Shown: positions 37,368 to 46,686, numbered from the stretch's first letter. The stretch: DNA of 64,000 bases from Arthrobacter sp. D5-1 (GCF_017357425.1 NZ_CP014571.1:2976001-3040000), one strand, 5' to 3'. Made by a program: numbers and translations. The notes: a model not told the origin generated them from the letters alone.

Positions 37368-38716
37368 ACGGCCCCCGCTTCATGACGCGGATTCTCTGCG
37401 CTCTCCGGAGTGGACTCATCCGACTCCACATGATGGAAACAGATCCGGTCTATCCTTCGGCCATCCATCCTGGTCACCGTGAGCGTCCCGCCCCCCGTGT
37501 CCACGACGTCTCCCGTCCTGGCAATACGACCAAGCTGGCTCATGACATAGCCGCCCACAGTCTCATACGCGGACTCGTCGGGCACTGTGAGGTTGGGTAT
37601 CTGCTCGGAAACCTCATCCGGCCGCAAGAGCCCCGGGAAGTACCAGTCGCCGGACGCGCTCTGCAGCACTCCGGGGCGGACCTTATCGTGCTCGTCAGCG
37701 ACCTCACCGACGATCTCTTCCACCAGGTCTTCCAGGGTGGTGATTCCTGCGGTTCCGCCGTACTCGTCCAGTACGACGGCCAACTGCAGGTTACCCTCGC
37801 GCAATTCGGACAGCAGTGCATCCAGGTGGATGGTTTCGGGAACCTGCAGGACATCGGTCATGATCGCACCGGCCTCAAGCTTGGCCCGGCGCTCTGCCGG
37901 GACAGCCACGGCTTTCTTGACGTGCACCACGCCGCGGATATCGTCCGTGGAATCACCAATAACAGGGAAACGTGAATATCCGGTGCGCCGTGCGGCGTCG
38001 AGGATGTCGGACACAGGCTGGTCGGCGTCGATGGTTTCCATGCGGATGCGCGGTGTCATGACATCTGCCGCCGTACGCCCGGAGAAGTTCAGGGTGCGGG
38101 CAACAAAGTTGGCGGTCCCGGCGTCCAAAGTCCCCAGCTCAGCGGAGCGCCTCACCAAGGAGGCCAGCTCTGCGGGGGTCCTTGCCCCGGAGATCTCTTC
38201 CTTGGCCTCAAGGCCGAACAGATTCAGCACCTTGTTCGAGAACCCGTTAAGAACCACGATGGCCGGCTTGAAAACGGCCGTGAACATCAGCTGCGGGCGG
38301 GCAAGGCGCTTACCCAAAGGGAACGCAAGGGCGATGGCCATGTTCTTGGGAACCAGTTCGCCGATCAGCATCGACAAGAGGGTGGCGACAGCCATCGCCA
38401 GGATCAAGGCCACTGAATGCGCTGCCTCCGGACCAAGCCCCAGGGACGCAAGCGGACCCCCAAGAAGTTGCCCCAAGGACGGTTCCATGACGAAGCCGGT
38501 CAGCAGCGTGGTCAGGGTAATCCCGAGCTGGCAACTGGAAAGCTGCGTGGACAGCGATTTGAGGCACTTCAGCAGCGGCGCAGCACCATGATCGCCGTTA
38601 TCAACCGCACGCTGAACGCTGGCTTGGTCCAACGCAACCAAGGAAAACTCAACTGCTACAAAGAAGCCGGTACCCAGGATCAAGGCAAAGCCGGCGAGGA
38701 GAAGAATCCATTCCAC
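37364..38716 (-). CDS. CNNM/CorC (HlyC-type) membrane protein, long form
   Basis: The 450-residue protein has a CNNM domain (FFVAVEFSLVALDQ near the start, IGELVPKNMAIAL near residue 120), a CBS pair (about 210-335), and a C-terminal CorC/HlyC domain (GDWYFPGLLRPDEVSE onwards). This is the full family architecture. Family members such as CorC take part in magnesium and cobalt handling. GTG at 38716 is the start. The gene is divergent from kgd across a 489-base gap. Confidence 0.92.
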   Translation of the reverse strand: MEWILLLAGFALILGTGFFVAVEFSLVALDQASVQRAVDNGDHGAAPLLKCLKSLSTQLSSCQLGITLTTLLTGFVMEPSLGQLLGGPLASLGLGPEAAHSVALILAMAVATLLSMLIGELVPKNMAIALAFPLGKRLARPQLMFTAVFKPAIVVLNGFSNKVLNLFGLEAKEEISGARTPAELASLVRRSAELGTLDAGTANFVARTLNFSGRTAADVMTPRIRMETIDADQPVSDILDAARRTGYSRFPVIGDSTDDIRGVVHVKKAVAVPAERRAKLEAGAIMTDVLQVPETIHLDALLSELREGNLQLAVVLDEYGGTAGITTLEDLVEEIVGEVADEHDKVRPGVLQSASGDWYFPGLLRPDEVSEQIPNLTVPDESAYETVGGYVMSQLGRIARTGDVVDTGGGTLTVTRMDGRRIDRICFHHVESDESTPESAENPRHEAGAV

Positions 38717-39205
38717 TTAGCGCATCACTCCATGAGTGGGCGCGTGCAGTGGGGAGGGCGCCTTCAGCGGGGGGATTCGCCCCGGCGGAGGCTGGTCGGG
38801 TCCCACGGACGCATGGTCCGGAGAACCACCGGCTGTGGGCGCCGGCGCGTGATGGGCATGTGAACGGGTATTGCCGGCTCGACGGGCACGCTGTGCGGAG
38901 TTGCCAGATTGGCTCCCCCGACAGTTCCCAGGCCGGCACCTAGATTTACTGTCCATAAGACTTTCAGTCTACAGTCCAGCCGCCGGGCACCTCCAACAGC
39001 AGGCCTGGCTCCGCGACAAAAAAGAAGTGTCACCCTACTAAGTCAGCCGCAACATGATTTAGGTCACCACTATTGGCAGTTAACCAACGATCCTAACTAG
39101 ACTGTCAGGGGTCTGAGTTCGCGGGACCCGGACCCTGTCCCATCGTTGCGGAAAAGCAACTTTGGCCAGCGGGAAAACAACACTCATGGAAGAGGCGTAT
39201 TTCAA
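38717..39205. other. Divergent intergenic region before kgd
   Basis: This 489-base gap holds no credible gene. It must carry promoters for the CNNM pair (minus) and kgd (plus). A TTGGCA (39073-39078) and TAGACT (39098-39103) separated by 19 bases is a weak kgd promoter candidate. A short hairpin, GTTGC-GGAAAA-GCAAC, lies in the leader at about 39145. Confidence 0.45.
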
Positions 39206-42200
39206 GTGCCAGAGCAGCCCAGCCACCGTCTACCAGAGGAATTTGGCGGAAACGAGTGGCTCGTTGACGAACTGTACGAGCGGTACCAACAGGACAAGAA
39301 CTCGGTCGACACCAAGTGGTGGCCGCTCTTTGAATCCTTTGCTTCTGCTGACGGCACTTCTTCCAACGGAAACTCCGCAGCTCCTTCAGCTGCCAATCCA
39401 CCCACCCAAGTACTTCCCGTGGTAGCCCCGGCTGCAGCGGCTCCGGCACCGGCGCCGGCCGCTCCTGCCGCTGCCGCGGAACCGGCTGCACCGGCGGCAC
39501 CCGCCCCGGCGAAAAAAGCACCGGCCACCGTTGCCCGGGACGGAGCAAAGAAGCCCGCAGCCGGAACCACGGCACAGCCCATTCCTGCACAGCTGCCCAA
39601 GAGCACCAAGGCGCCTACGGCACCTGAGGAAGATGTCGTTTCCGTCCTCCGGGGTCCGGCCAAGGCCATCGCCACCAACATGGTGACAAGCCTTGAAGTA
39701 CCTACCGCCACGAGTGTCCGCGCAGTTCCCGCCAAGCTGCTCATTGACAACCGGGTGGTCATCAACTCCAACCTTGCCCGTGCCCGCGGTGGCAAGGTCT
39801 CCTTTACGCATCTCATCGGCTACGCCGTTGTCCGGGCGTTGTCCCAGTTCCCGTCGATGAACGTCTACTACGACGAAATCGACGGCAAGCCCAGTGCTGT
39901 GCAGCCCGCACACGTCAACTTCGGCATCGCCATTGACATGCCCAAGCCCGATGGCACCCGCCTCCTGATGGTTCCCAACATCAAGAAGGCCGAGACCATG
40001 GACTTCGCTGAGTTCTGGCACACCTATGAGGACCTGATCAAGCGCGCCCGTAACGGCAAGCTGACGGCAGACGACCACGCCGGCACCACGGTCTCCTTGA
40101 CCAACCCCGGTGGCATCGGCACCGTGCACTCCGTGCCACGCCTCTCCAAGGGCCAGGCCGCCATCATCGGCGTCGGTGCCCTTGACTACCCCGCGGAGTT
40201 CCAGGGCGCCAGCGAGAAGATCATCGCCCAGAACGCCATCAGCAAGATCCTCACGCTGACGTCCACCTATGACCACCGTGTCATCCAGGGCGCCGGCAGC
40301 GGCGAGTTCCTCAAGCTTGTCCACCAGCTCCTGCTCGGTGCGCAGAACTTCTATGACGAGATCTTTGAAGCCCTGCGTATTCCCTACGAACCCGTCCGCT
40401 GGAGCCCGGACCTCCAGGTGGATCCTGCCGACGAGATCAACAAGGTTGCCCGCATCCAGCAGCTGATCCACTCCTACCGCGTCCGCGGTCACCTGATGGC
40501 GGACACCGATCCCCTGGAGTACGTCCAGCGCAAGCACCCGGACCTTGACGTCCTCACCTACGGCCTCACCCTGTGGGACCTGGACCGCGAATGGCCCACC
40601 GGCGGGTTCGGCGGCAAGCCGCAGCTCAAGTTCCGCGACATCCTCGGGGTCCTGCGTGACGCCTACTGCCGCACCACGGGCATCGAGTACATGCACATCC
40701 AGGAACCTGCAGAACGCAAGTGGTTCCAGGACCAGCTGGAGCACCCCTACTCCAAGCCGAGCCGTGAAGAGCAGCTGCGCATCGTTTCCAAGCTCAACGC
40801 AGCAGAAGCTTTCGAAACGTTCCTGCAGACCAAGTTCGTTGGTCAGAAGCGCTTCTCCCTGGAGGGTGGCGAGTCGCTGATTCCGTTGCTCGACGCCGTG
40901 ATCTCGGACGCTGCCGACGACGGCCTGGACGAGGTTGCCATCGGCATGGCCCACCGCGGCCGCCTCAACGTGCTGACCAACATCGCCGGCAAGACCTACG
41001 CACAGGTCTTCCGCGAATTCGAAGGCACCCAGGACCCCCGCTCCGTGCAGGGCTCCGGTGACGTCAAGTACCACCTCGGTACGGAAGGCACCTTCACCTC
41101 GGACAACGGCAAGCAGACCAAGGTCTACCTCGCCGCCAACCCGTCCCACCTCGAAGCTGTGGACTCCGTCCTCGAAGGCATTGTCCGCGCCAAGCAGGAC
41201 AGGCTGGATCAGGGCGAGTCGTTCCCCGTCCTGCCCATCATGGTCCACGGTGACGCCGCATTCGCCGGCCAGGGTGTTGTGGCTGAAACCCTCAACCTCT
41301 CGCAGCTGCGTGGTTACCGCACCGGCGGCACCATCCACGTGATCGTCAACAACCAGGTTGGCTTCACCACGGCGCCGTCGTCATCGCGCTCGTCCACGTA
41401 CTCCACGGACGTTGCCAAGATGATCCAGGCACCGGTCTTCCACGTGAACGGCGACGACCCCGAGGCCGTGGTGCGTGTTGCCCAACTGGCCTACGAGTTC
41501 CGTCAGCGTTTCCACAAGGACGTTGTCATCGACATGGTCTGCTACCGCCGTCGCGGCCACAACGAGGGCGACGACCCCTCGATGACGCAGCCGCTCATGT
41601 ACAACCTGATCGAAGCCAAGCGCTCCGTCCGCAAGCTGTACACCGAGTCGCTCATCGGCCGTGGTGATATCACCGAGGAAGAAGCAGAGCAGTTGCTCCG
41701 CGACTACCAGGAGCGCCTGGAGCGTGTCTTCGCTGAGACACACGCAGCGCAGACCTCGCCGATTCCGATCATCACGGCGGATTCCGCAGCTGTCTCGGAC
41801 ATCGAGCGTCCCATCGCCCAGCAGGCCGACTTCGGGACCAACTCCCCGGCGTCCACCGCCATTTCCGCTGAGACCCTTGCCCGCATCGGCAAGGCCCACC
41901 TGGAAATTCCGGATGGCTTCACGGTCCACTCCAAGCTGAAGCAGCTGCTGGAGAAGCGTGAGCAGATGTCCCGTGAGGGCGGCATCGACTGGGGCTTCGG
42001 CGAGATCGCGGCCTTTGGCTCGCTGATCATGGAGGGCGTGCCGGTCCGGTTGGCCGGACAGGACTCCCGCCGCGGTACGTTCGTGCAGCGTCACGCCGTC
42101 TTCCACGACCGCGCCAACGGCAACGAGTGGCTGCCGCTGGGCAACCTTTCCGATGACCAGGCCAAGCTGTGGATCTACGACTCCCTGCTGTCCGAATACG

Positions 42201-43003
42201 CAGCCATGGGCTTCGAATACGGCTACTCGGTGGAGCGCCCTGATGCCCTGGTCCTGTGGGAAGCGCAGTTCGGTGACTTCGTCAACGGCGCCCAGACCAT
42301 CATTGACGAGTTCATTTCCTCGGCTGAACAGAAGTGGGGCCAGCGCTCATCGCTGGTGCTCATGCTTCCGCATGGATATGAAGGCCAGGGTCCGGACCAC
42401 TCCTCTGCACGCATTGAGCGTTTCCTGCAGATGTGCGCCGAGGACAACATGATCGTGGCCAACCCCACCACCGCTGCCTCGCACTTCCACCTGTTGCGTC
42501 GCCAGGCCTACAGCCGTCCGCGCAAGCCGTTGATCATCTTCACGCCGAAGCAGCTGCTCCGCCTCAAGGGCGCCGCATCCGCCGTCGAAGACTTCACAAC
42601 GGGTGGCTTCAGGCCGGTCATTGCCGATCCCGAGGTTCAGCCGGCCAACGTGGACCGCGTCATCCTGGTCTCGGGCCGGTTGTACTACGACCTCCTGTCC
42701 AACCGGCAGAAGTCCGGCGATACCTCCACTGCCATCATCCGCGTTGAGCAGCTTTACCCGCTGCCCAAGGCTGAGATTGACGCAGAATTGGCCAAGTACC
42801 CGAACGCCGACATCGTTTGGGCACAGGACGAACCTGCCAACCAGGGTCCGTGGCCGTTCATGGGCCTGAACCTGGCACCGGACCTGGACCGCAAGCTCCG
42901 CTTGGTCTCGCGTCCGGCCTCGGCCTCCACGGCTGCCGGTTCCATGAAGCGCCACGCCGCTGAGCAGGATGCCCTGATCAAGCAGGCGTTCGAACGCAAG
43001 TAA
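39206..43003 (+). CDS. kgd: 2-oxoglutarate dehydrogenase E1/decarboxylase fused to an E2-like domain (Kgd)
   Basis: This enzyme decarboxylates 2-oxoglutarate in the TCA cycle. The 1265-residue protein has an N-terminal segment (GNEWLVDELYERY), an Ala/Pro linker, and an E2-type acyltransferase domain ending with STYDHRVIQGAGSGEFL. A thiamine-diphosphate E1 half follows, with GMAHRGRLNVLTNI and the C-terminal transketolase-like domain. That fused layout is the actinobacterial Kgd/SucA form. I start it at GTG 39206; the frame runs to TTG 39146, but the known N-terminus motif begins just after 39206. GGAAGAGG lies upstream. A terminator follows. Confidence 0.97.
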   Translation: MPEQPSHRLPEEFGGNEWLVDELYERYQQDKNSVDTKWWPLFESFASADGTSSNGNSAAPSAANPPTQVLPVVAPAAAAPAPAPAAPAAAAEPAAPAAPAPAKKAPATVARDGAKKPAAGTTAQPIPAQLPKSTKAPTAPEEDVVSVLRGPAKAIATNMVTSLEVPTATSVRAVPAKLLIDNRVVINSNLARARGGKVSFTHLIGYAVVRALSQFPSMNVYYDEIDGKPSAVQPAHVNFGIAIDMPKPDGTRLLMVPNIKKAETMDFAEFWHTYEDLIKRARNGKLTADDHAGTTVSLTNPGGIGTVHSVPRLSKGQAAIIGVGALDYPAEFQGASEKIIAQNAISKILTLTSTYDHRVIQGAGSGEFLKLVHQLLLGAQNFYDEIFEALRIPYEPVRWSPDLQVDPADEINKVARIQQLIHSYRVRGHLMADTDPLEYVQRKHPDLDVLTYGLTLWDLDREWPTGGFGGKPQLKFRDILGVLRDAYCRTTGIEYMHIQEPAERKWFQDQLEHPYSKPSREEQLRIVSKLNAAEAFETFLQTKFVGQKRFSLEGGESLIPLLDAVISDAADDGLDEVAIGMAHRGRLNVLTNIAGKTYAQVFREFEGTQDPRSVQGSGDVKYHLGTEGTFTSDNGKQTKVYLAANPSHLEAVDSVLEGIVRAKQDRLDQGESFPVLPIMVHGDAAFAGQGVVAETLNLSQLRGYRTGGTIHVIVNNQVGFTTAPSSSRSSTYSTDVAKMIQAPVFHVNGDDPEAVVRVAQLAYEFRQRFHKDVVIDMVCYRRRGHNEGDDPSMTQPLMYNLIEAKRSVRKLYTESLIGRGDITEEEAEQLLRDYQERLERVFAETHAAQTSPIPIITADSAAVSDIERPIAQQADFGTNSPASTAISAETLARIGKAHLEIPDGFTVHSKLKQLLEKREQMSREGGIDWGFGEIAAFGSLIMEGVPVRLAGQDSRRGTFVQRHAVFHDRANGNEWLPLGNLSDDQAKLWIYDSLLSEYAAMGFEYGYSVERPDALVLWEAQFGDFVNGAQTIIDEFISSAEQKWGQRSSLVLMLPHGYEGQGPDHSSARIERFLQMCAEDNMIVANPTTAASHFHLLRRQAYSRPRKPLIIFTPKQLLRLKGAASAVEDFTTGGFRPVIADPEVQPANVDRVILVSGRLYYDLLSNRQKSGDTSTAIIRVEQLYPLPKAEIDAELAKYPNADIVWAQDEPANQGPWPFMGLNLAPDLDRKLRLVSRPASASTAAGSMKRHAAEQDALIKQAFERK

Positions 43004-43008
43004 AGCGA

Positions 43009-43060
43009 AACTGCCCGGTCTGAGGAGTGAATGCGCCCCTCAGGCCGGGCAGTTCTGTTT
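43009..43060 (+). terminator. Terminator after kgd
   Basis: AACTGCCCGG and CCGGGCAGTT pair across an inner CTGAGG/CCTCAG stem, followed by CTGTTT. It begins six bases after the kgd stop. Confidence 0.88.
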
Positions 43061-43142
43061 AATGGGACAGGTATCCGGTTCCGGAACCGGCCGATGATCC
43101 GGCAAACCGTGCAAGGACCGTAACGAGTGTGAAGAGGTAACC

Positions 43143-43742
43143 GTGGAAGACAGGAAGCTGCGTATCGCAGCTGTAGGAGATGAACTGCTCGCGGGCCTGG
43201 GGGATCCCCGCGCCTTGGGCTGGCTCGGACGAGTGCTGGCCCGAACGCCCCAGGACGCCGTCGTAGTGGAGAGTTTCCCGCTCCCCTGCCCCATGGAAGG
43301 CACTGAGGGCTTGGCCGCCCGGTGGCAGGATGAAGCCGGAAGGCGCTTCAGCGACACCCACGAGAACCGCCTGGTGATCGGACTTTCGGGCCGCGACCTC
43401 GAGTTCGGCCTGTCCACGGCGCGCAGTCGATTGAACCTGGCCAACATCCTCGACGGAGCCTCGCACAGCAGCGTGGAGGTCTTCGTGGTGGGACCCCCGC
43501 CTACGCTGGACCCGGCACGAAACAAACGGCTCGCGGAACTCAACACAGCTTTCGCCGATGTCACCACGCGGCGCAACCACCACTACGTTGACACGTTCTC
43601 TCCCTTGCTCAATCATGAGCAGTGGAGGACGGACCTTGCAGCCAATGGGGGAACACCGGGCCAGGCCGGCTACGGATTGATTGCGTGGCTCGTCCTGCAC
43701 CGCGGCTGGTTCCAATGGCTTAACATCGCTCAACCGGAGTAG
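43143..43742 (+). CDS. SGNH/GDSL-fold protein lacking catalytic residues
   Basis: The 199-residue product looks like a cytoplasmic SGNH esterase by length and strand order. But the nucleophile motif GDSL reads VGDELLAGLGD, with Glu in place of Ser. The block III Asn position reads GLSGRD, and the C-terminal DxxH reads NGGTPGQAGY. No catalytic triad is therefore visible. The start is GTG 43143 after GAAGAGG. It may be a binding protein derived from an esterase. Function unknown. Confidence 0.75.
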   Translation: MEDRKLRIAAVGDELLAGLGDPRALGWLGRVLARTPQDAVVVESFPLPCPMEGTEGLAARWQDEAGRRFSDTHENRLVIGLSGRDLEFGLSTARSRLNLANILDGASHSSVEVFVVGPPPTLDPARNKRLAELNTAFADVTTRRNHHYVDTFSPLLNHEQWRTDLAANGGTPGQAGYGLIAWLVLHRGWFQWLNIAQPE

Positions 43743-43775
43743 CCACGACAGCAGACCATTGCCTCCAGGCTATTC

Positions 43776-43788
43776 GCGATATATCGTG
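43776..43788. promoter_or_regulatory. Palindromic operator copy 1 of the DUF4097-padR operon
   Basis: GCGATATATCGTG differs from the perfect second copy (43801-43812) only at its right edge. The copies are 25 bases apart, about two and a half helical turns. The likely ligand is the PadR regulator encoded downstream. Confidence 0.65.
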
Positions 43789-43800
43789 ATTTTATCAAAC

Positions 43801-43812
43801 GCGATATATCGC
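43801..43812. promoter_or_regulatory. Palindromic operator copy 2 of the DUF4097-padR operon
   Basis: GCGATATATCGC is a perfect 12-base palindrome. It lies 14 bases before the DUF4097 ATG, next to the GGAGGG ribosome binding site, where a bound repressor would block transcription. Confidence 0.7.
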
Positions 43813-43826
43813 AATTTGGAGGGATT

Positions 43827-44675
43827 ATGTCTGAGGAACTATGGACCGTCACCGGCCCTCAAACCATTGATGTGGACGATGTCCGCTCTCTGAAACTGGG
43901 AATCGTCAAGGGCCGCTTTGACGTTATGACCCACGACCAGCCTTCTGTCCGCGTTGAAATCAGCGAAATCACCGGCGACCCCCTCACGGTAACGCTCGTG
44001 GACGGCCGTTTGGAAGTCCGTCACCAACTGCAAGGGCCGCAAGGGTGGTTTCGCAACCTGATGGGCACCGTCAACAACACCAGTACCAACTCAGTGGTTG
44101 TCGGCATCGCCCTTCCGCCCGGTGTGGATGTCGAGGCGGGAACGGTCAGCGGCGACGGACTGGTGTCCGGAATCAGCGGACGGACACGCCTGAACACCGT
44201 CTCAGGCTCCGTTATGGCAGATGGAACCAGCGGCGAGTTGCACGTGAACACCGTCAGCGGCGAGGTCATCGTCAGGAACCACGACGGCGTCCTGACCGCC
44301 AAGAGCGTCTCAGGCGAAGTGACCGCTTCGGGCAAGTTCAAGAACGTCCGGGCCAGCACTGTCAGCGGTGACCTCAGCTTCGATCTCCAGGACTATACCA
44401 ACGACCTCGGGGCGAACTCCGTCTCCGGCGACCTGACCATCAGGCTTCCCTACGACGTCGGCCTGGACATTGTGGCCAAGTCAGCCAGCGGAACCGTAGT
44501 GATCGACGACCAGATGTATGCCCAACCCGGCAGCAACGTGCACACGATTGTAGGCCCGGACGAAAAGCTCATGCTGGTGCGCACCAACACGGTCTCCGGC
44601 AAGACCTACATCATGCACGGGTCAGCACCGGCACAGGACAACAACCACCCGATCCCCGGGGAAGCGGGCCTCTGA
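43827..44675 (+). CDS. DUF4097-family beta-repeat protein
   Basis: The 282-residue protein is built of repeated short beta-strand units with recurring VSGxV and NTVSG patterns, for example LNTVSGSVMADG and VNTVSGEVIVRN, which are typical of DUF4097 (adhesin-like beta helix). I see no signal peptide or membrane helix. The ATG follows GGAGGGATT. It overlaps the PadR gene by one base (TGATG). DUF4097 genes often pair with PadR regulators; their function is poorly known. Confidence 0.9.
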   Translation: MSEELWTVTGPQTIDVDDVRSLKLGIVKGRFDVMTHDQPSVRVEISEITGDPLTVTLVDGRLEVRHQLQGPQGWFRNLMGTVNNTSTNSVVVGIALPPGVDVEAGTVSGDGLVSGISGRTRLNTVSGSVMADGTSGELHVNTVSGEVIVRNHDGVLTAKSVSGEVTASGKFKNVRASTVSGDLSFDLQDYTNDLGANSVSGDLTIRLPYDVGLDIVAKSASGTVVIDDQMYAQPGSNVHTIVGPDEKLMLVRTNTVSGKTYIMHGSAPAQDNNHPIPGEAGL

Positions 44676-45289
44676 TGCCTCCCGTCTTTGCACACGGAGC
44701 CCTGCGCCTGTACCTGTTGGCGTTGCTCGAAGCAGGCCCCAAGCACGGCTATGAATTGATCAAGGCCTTAGGCGACCGGTTTGGCGGGACGTACTCCCCC
44801 AGCGCAGGGACCATCTATCCGCGCCTGGGCAAGCTGGAGGAAGAGGGCTTGGTAGCCACCGAGACCGAGGGCCGCCGCACCAAATACTTCATCACCGACG
44901 CGGGCCTCGCCGAACTTGATGGCCGCAGGGACGAGTTGGCCGACGTCGAAAACACCATTTCCGCCTCCGTCAGGCGGCTCGCCGACAACTTGCGCGAAGA
45001 TATCCGCACCAATATGCGGGGCCTGCGGGCGGACCTTGCGGCCACTGCTGAAGCGGCCCGCACCACCGCAACCTCAGCACCTTTCCGGAGCCGGCCCGGC
45101 GGCTACACCCCTGAGGGCCAGCGCCTGGTGAAGGAAGCCGAGCTCATGGTCCAGTCGTTCAGGGACGATATCCGGGTGGAGCTGCGCCTGCACGGTGCCT
45201 CACAACCGCTGACGCCTTTGGCACTGGAAACAGTGCGTACGGTACTGGACCAGGCGCGCATCTCGATCAGGAACTCGCTGCGCAATTGA
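44675..45289 (+). CDS. PadR-family transcriptional regulator
   Basis: The 204-residue protein starts with the PadR winged helix-turn-helix (LRLYLLALLEAGPKHGYEL, then GTYSPSAGTIYPRLGKLEEEG), followed by a long helical C-terminal half with an Ala/Thr-rich segment that likely forms the dimer. It is co-transcribed with the DUF4097 gene. The two palindromes upstream of that gene are its probable operator. Confidence 0.93.
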   Translation: MPPVFAHGALRLYLLALLEAGPKHGYELIKALGDRFGGTYSPSAGTIYPRLGKLEEEGLVATETEGRRTKYFITDAGLAELDGRRDELADVENTISASVRRLADNLREDIRTNMRGLRADLAATAEAARTTATSAPFRSRPGGYTPEGQRLVKEAELMVQSFRDDIRVELRLHGASQPLTPLALETVRTVLDQARISIRNSLRN

Positions 45290-45402
45290 CGTGGAGTTGG
45301 CTTCTTCCGGCGCAACAACGTTCCCGGTTCGCGACCCGGCACCCGGATGTGCGAAACTGGAGGGCAGCTCTATTGAGTATCAATCATTGAAGGAGGCCAG
45401 CT

Positions 45403-45477
45403 ATGAGCAAGCGTGCACGTAAGCGTCGTGACCGTAAGCGCGGCGGCGCGAACCACGGCAAGCGTCCCAACACCTAA
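45403..45477 (+). CDS. 24-residue ribosomal protein bL37-like
   Basis: This gene encodes a 24-residue, highly basic peptide beginning MSKRARKRRDRKRGG and ending with NHGKRPNT. It resembles bL37, the very small large-subunit protein found in mycobacterial ribosomes, in length, charge and the HGKRPN tail. A strong GAAGGAGG lies seven bases upstream of the ATG, and a strong terminator follows, so it is a genuine expressed gene. The name is from memory of the mycobacterial protein. Confidence 0.75.
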   Translation: MSKRARKRRDRKRGGANHGKRPNT

Positions 45478-45509
45478 GCCAGCGGCTTAGTGTCACAGGC
45501 TTAAGAGCG

Positions 45510-45543
45510 AGGGCCCCGGAAACCATGCGGTTTCCGGGGCCCT
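45510..45543. terminator. Terminator after the bL37-like gene
   Basis: AGGGCCCCGGAAACC and GGTTTCCGGGGCCCT pair perfectly (15 bases) around a 4-base loop. T-runs are weak. It is shared by the convergent rsrA transcript. Confidence 0.82.
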
Positions 45544-45564
45544 TGGCGTTTGCGTCCCCTGGGA

Positions 45565-45825
45565 TCAGGCTTCTACCGGCTTGATGGAGTGAATCCTGTC
45601 CAGAATCGAGTTCTTAAGGTTCTCCGGGGCTGACTCGGTGCACGACCGTTTGACCATGGTACGGATGAGGCACTCGAGGTCATACTGCTCGGAGCACTCC
45701 TCACAGGTGTCCAGGTGCTGCTTGATCTCAGTGAGGTCCTCGCGGGTCAACGCGCCGTCGAGGTATTCGTAGATCCGCTGCATTCGCGTATCGTCGCAAT
45801 CGCCCAATCCCTGGCAGTCGCTCAT
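45565..45825 (-). CDS. rsrA: Zinc-containing anti-sigma factor RsrA
   Basis: RsrA holds the thiol-stress sigma factor SigR inactive until its cysteines are oxidised. The 86-residue protein has the ZAS motif [10 protein letters not shown] (H-x3-C-x2-C) near residue 38, and additional cysteines at residues 4, 10, 51 and 62. Its start overlaps the sigR stop by four bases. In mycothiol-producing actinobacteria it is the redox switch. Confidence 0.95.
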   Translation of the reverse strand: MSDCQGLGDCDDTRMQRIYEYLDGALTREDLTEIKQHLDTCEECSEQYDLECLIRTMVKRSCTESAPENLKNSILDRIHSIKPVEA

Positions 45826-46526
45826 TTCTCTTTCTCCTGATTGTTGCTTCCGGCCGCGGCCTGGTCTTCGGTGTGGGCCCTGAAGCCCCGTTCGGTGGCG
45901 TAGTCCGCCAGCATGTCCCGCAGCATCTTCCTGCCGCGGTGCAACCGTGACATGACCGTGCCGATGGGAGTGTTCATAATTTCAGATATCTGCTTGTACG
46001 CGTAGCCCTCGACGTCCGCGAAGTAAACAGCCAGCCGGAATTCCTCCGGGATGGATTGCAATGCGTTCTTGACGTCGGAGTCCGGCAAGTGGTCCAGCGC
46101 CTCAGTTTCCGCAGACCTCAACCCCGCAGAAGTATGCGACTCAGCCTTGGCCAACTGCCAGTCCTCGATCGTGTCCGAGTTGGACTGCAGCGGCTCACGC
46201 TGCCGCTTCCGGTAGAGGTTGATATAGGTGTTGGTCAGGATGCGGTACAGCCACGCTTTGAGGTTGGTCCCTGGCTTGTACTGGTGGAAAGCCGAAAATG
46301 CCTTGGTATAGGCCTCCTGAACCAGATCCTCCGCATCCGAAGGGTTTCGTGCCATCCTCATGGCTGCCGAATACAACTGGTCCACATACTGCATGGCGTC
46401 GCGCTCGAAACGCGCACGCCGCTGCTCGGGAGTCTCCGAAGCGACATCGACGTCGGGTGCGGCCACTGCGTCTTCCGCGCCGGCCGCCTGGTACATGGCC
46501 GCTGCGGCCGGTTCCGTGGTGCTCAT
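45822..46526 (-). CDS. sigR: ECF sigma factor SigR/SigH (thiol-oxidative stress)
   Basis: The 234-residue form starts at ATG 46526. It has region 2 ([23 protein letters not shown], in two parts) and region 4 ([25 protein letters not shown], in two parts). The downstream rsrA gene and the upstream GGAAT-N18-GTT promoter confirm the SigR/SigH family. The frame stays open for 48 codons upstream to a GTG at 46670, suggesting a longer isoform. The short start has a weak ribosome binding site. The gene is divergent from a DoxX-family gene. Confidence 0.95.
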   Translation of the reverse strand: MSTTEPAAAAMYQAAGAEDAVAAPDVDVASETPEQRRARFERDAMQYVDQLYSAAMRMARNPSDAEDLVQEAYTKAFSAFHQYKPGTNLKAWLYRILTNTYINLYRKRQREPLQSNSDTIEDWQLAKAESHTSAGLRSAETEALDHLPDSDVKNALQSIPEEFRLAVYFADVEGYAYKQISEIMNTPIGTVMSRLHRGRKMLRDMLADYATERGFRAHTEDQAAAGSNNQEKEK

Positions 46527-46686
46527 CGTTGCCAAGTCTACTGTCAGCCGCGGGGAATCCGGCTGTGTGCCGTACCCGCGCTCCGGTAGAACCACACGGT
46601 CCTTAACCAAAGTCAAAAAATCAACTCCGTTCACCAAGGCGGCAACACCGTGCCGCAGTCCGGTCTCCACCGCACCACTAGTTCAC

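Noticed and set aside
38717..38956. 79-codon frame next to the CNNM start
   Set aside because: Its Pro/His/Arg-rich composition and lack of a ribosome binding site fit intergenic sequence.
39146..39205. TTG start 20 codons upstream for kgd
   Set aside because: Kgd proteins begin close to the GNEWLVDELY segment, and the GTG at 39206 is in the right place with a ribosome binding site upstream.
39386..41338. 650-codon open frame antisense to kgd
   Set aside because: It mirrors the codon structure of the clearly real kgd gene, has no family features and no ribosome binding site. Long antisense frames are expected in high-GC genes.
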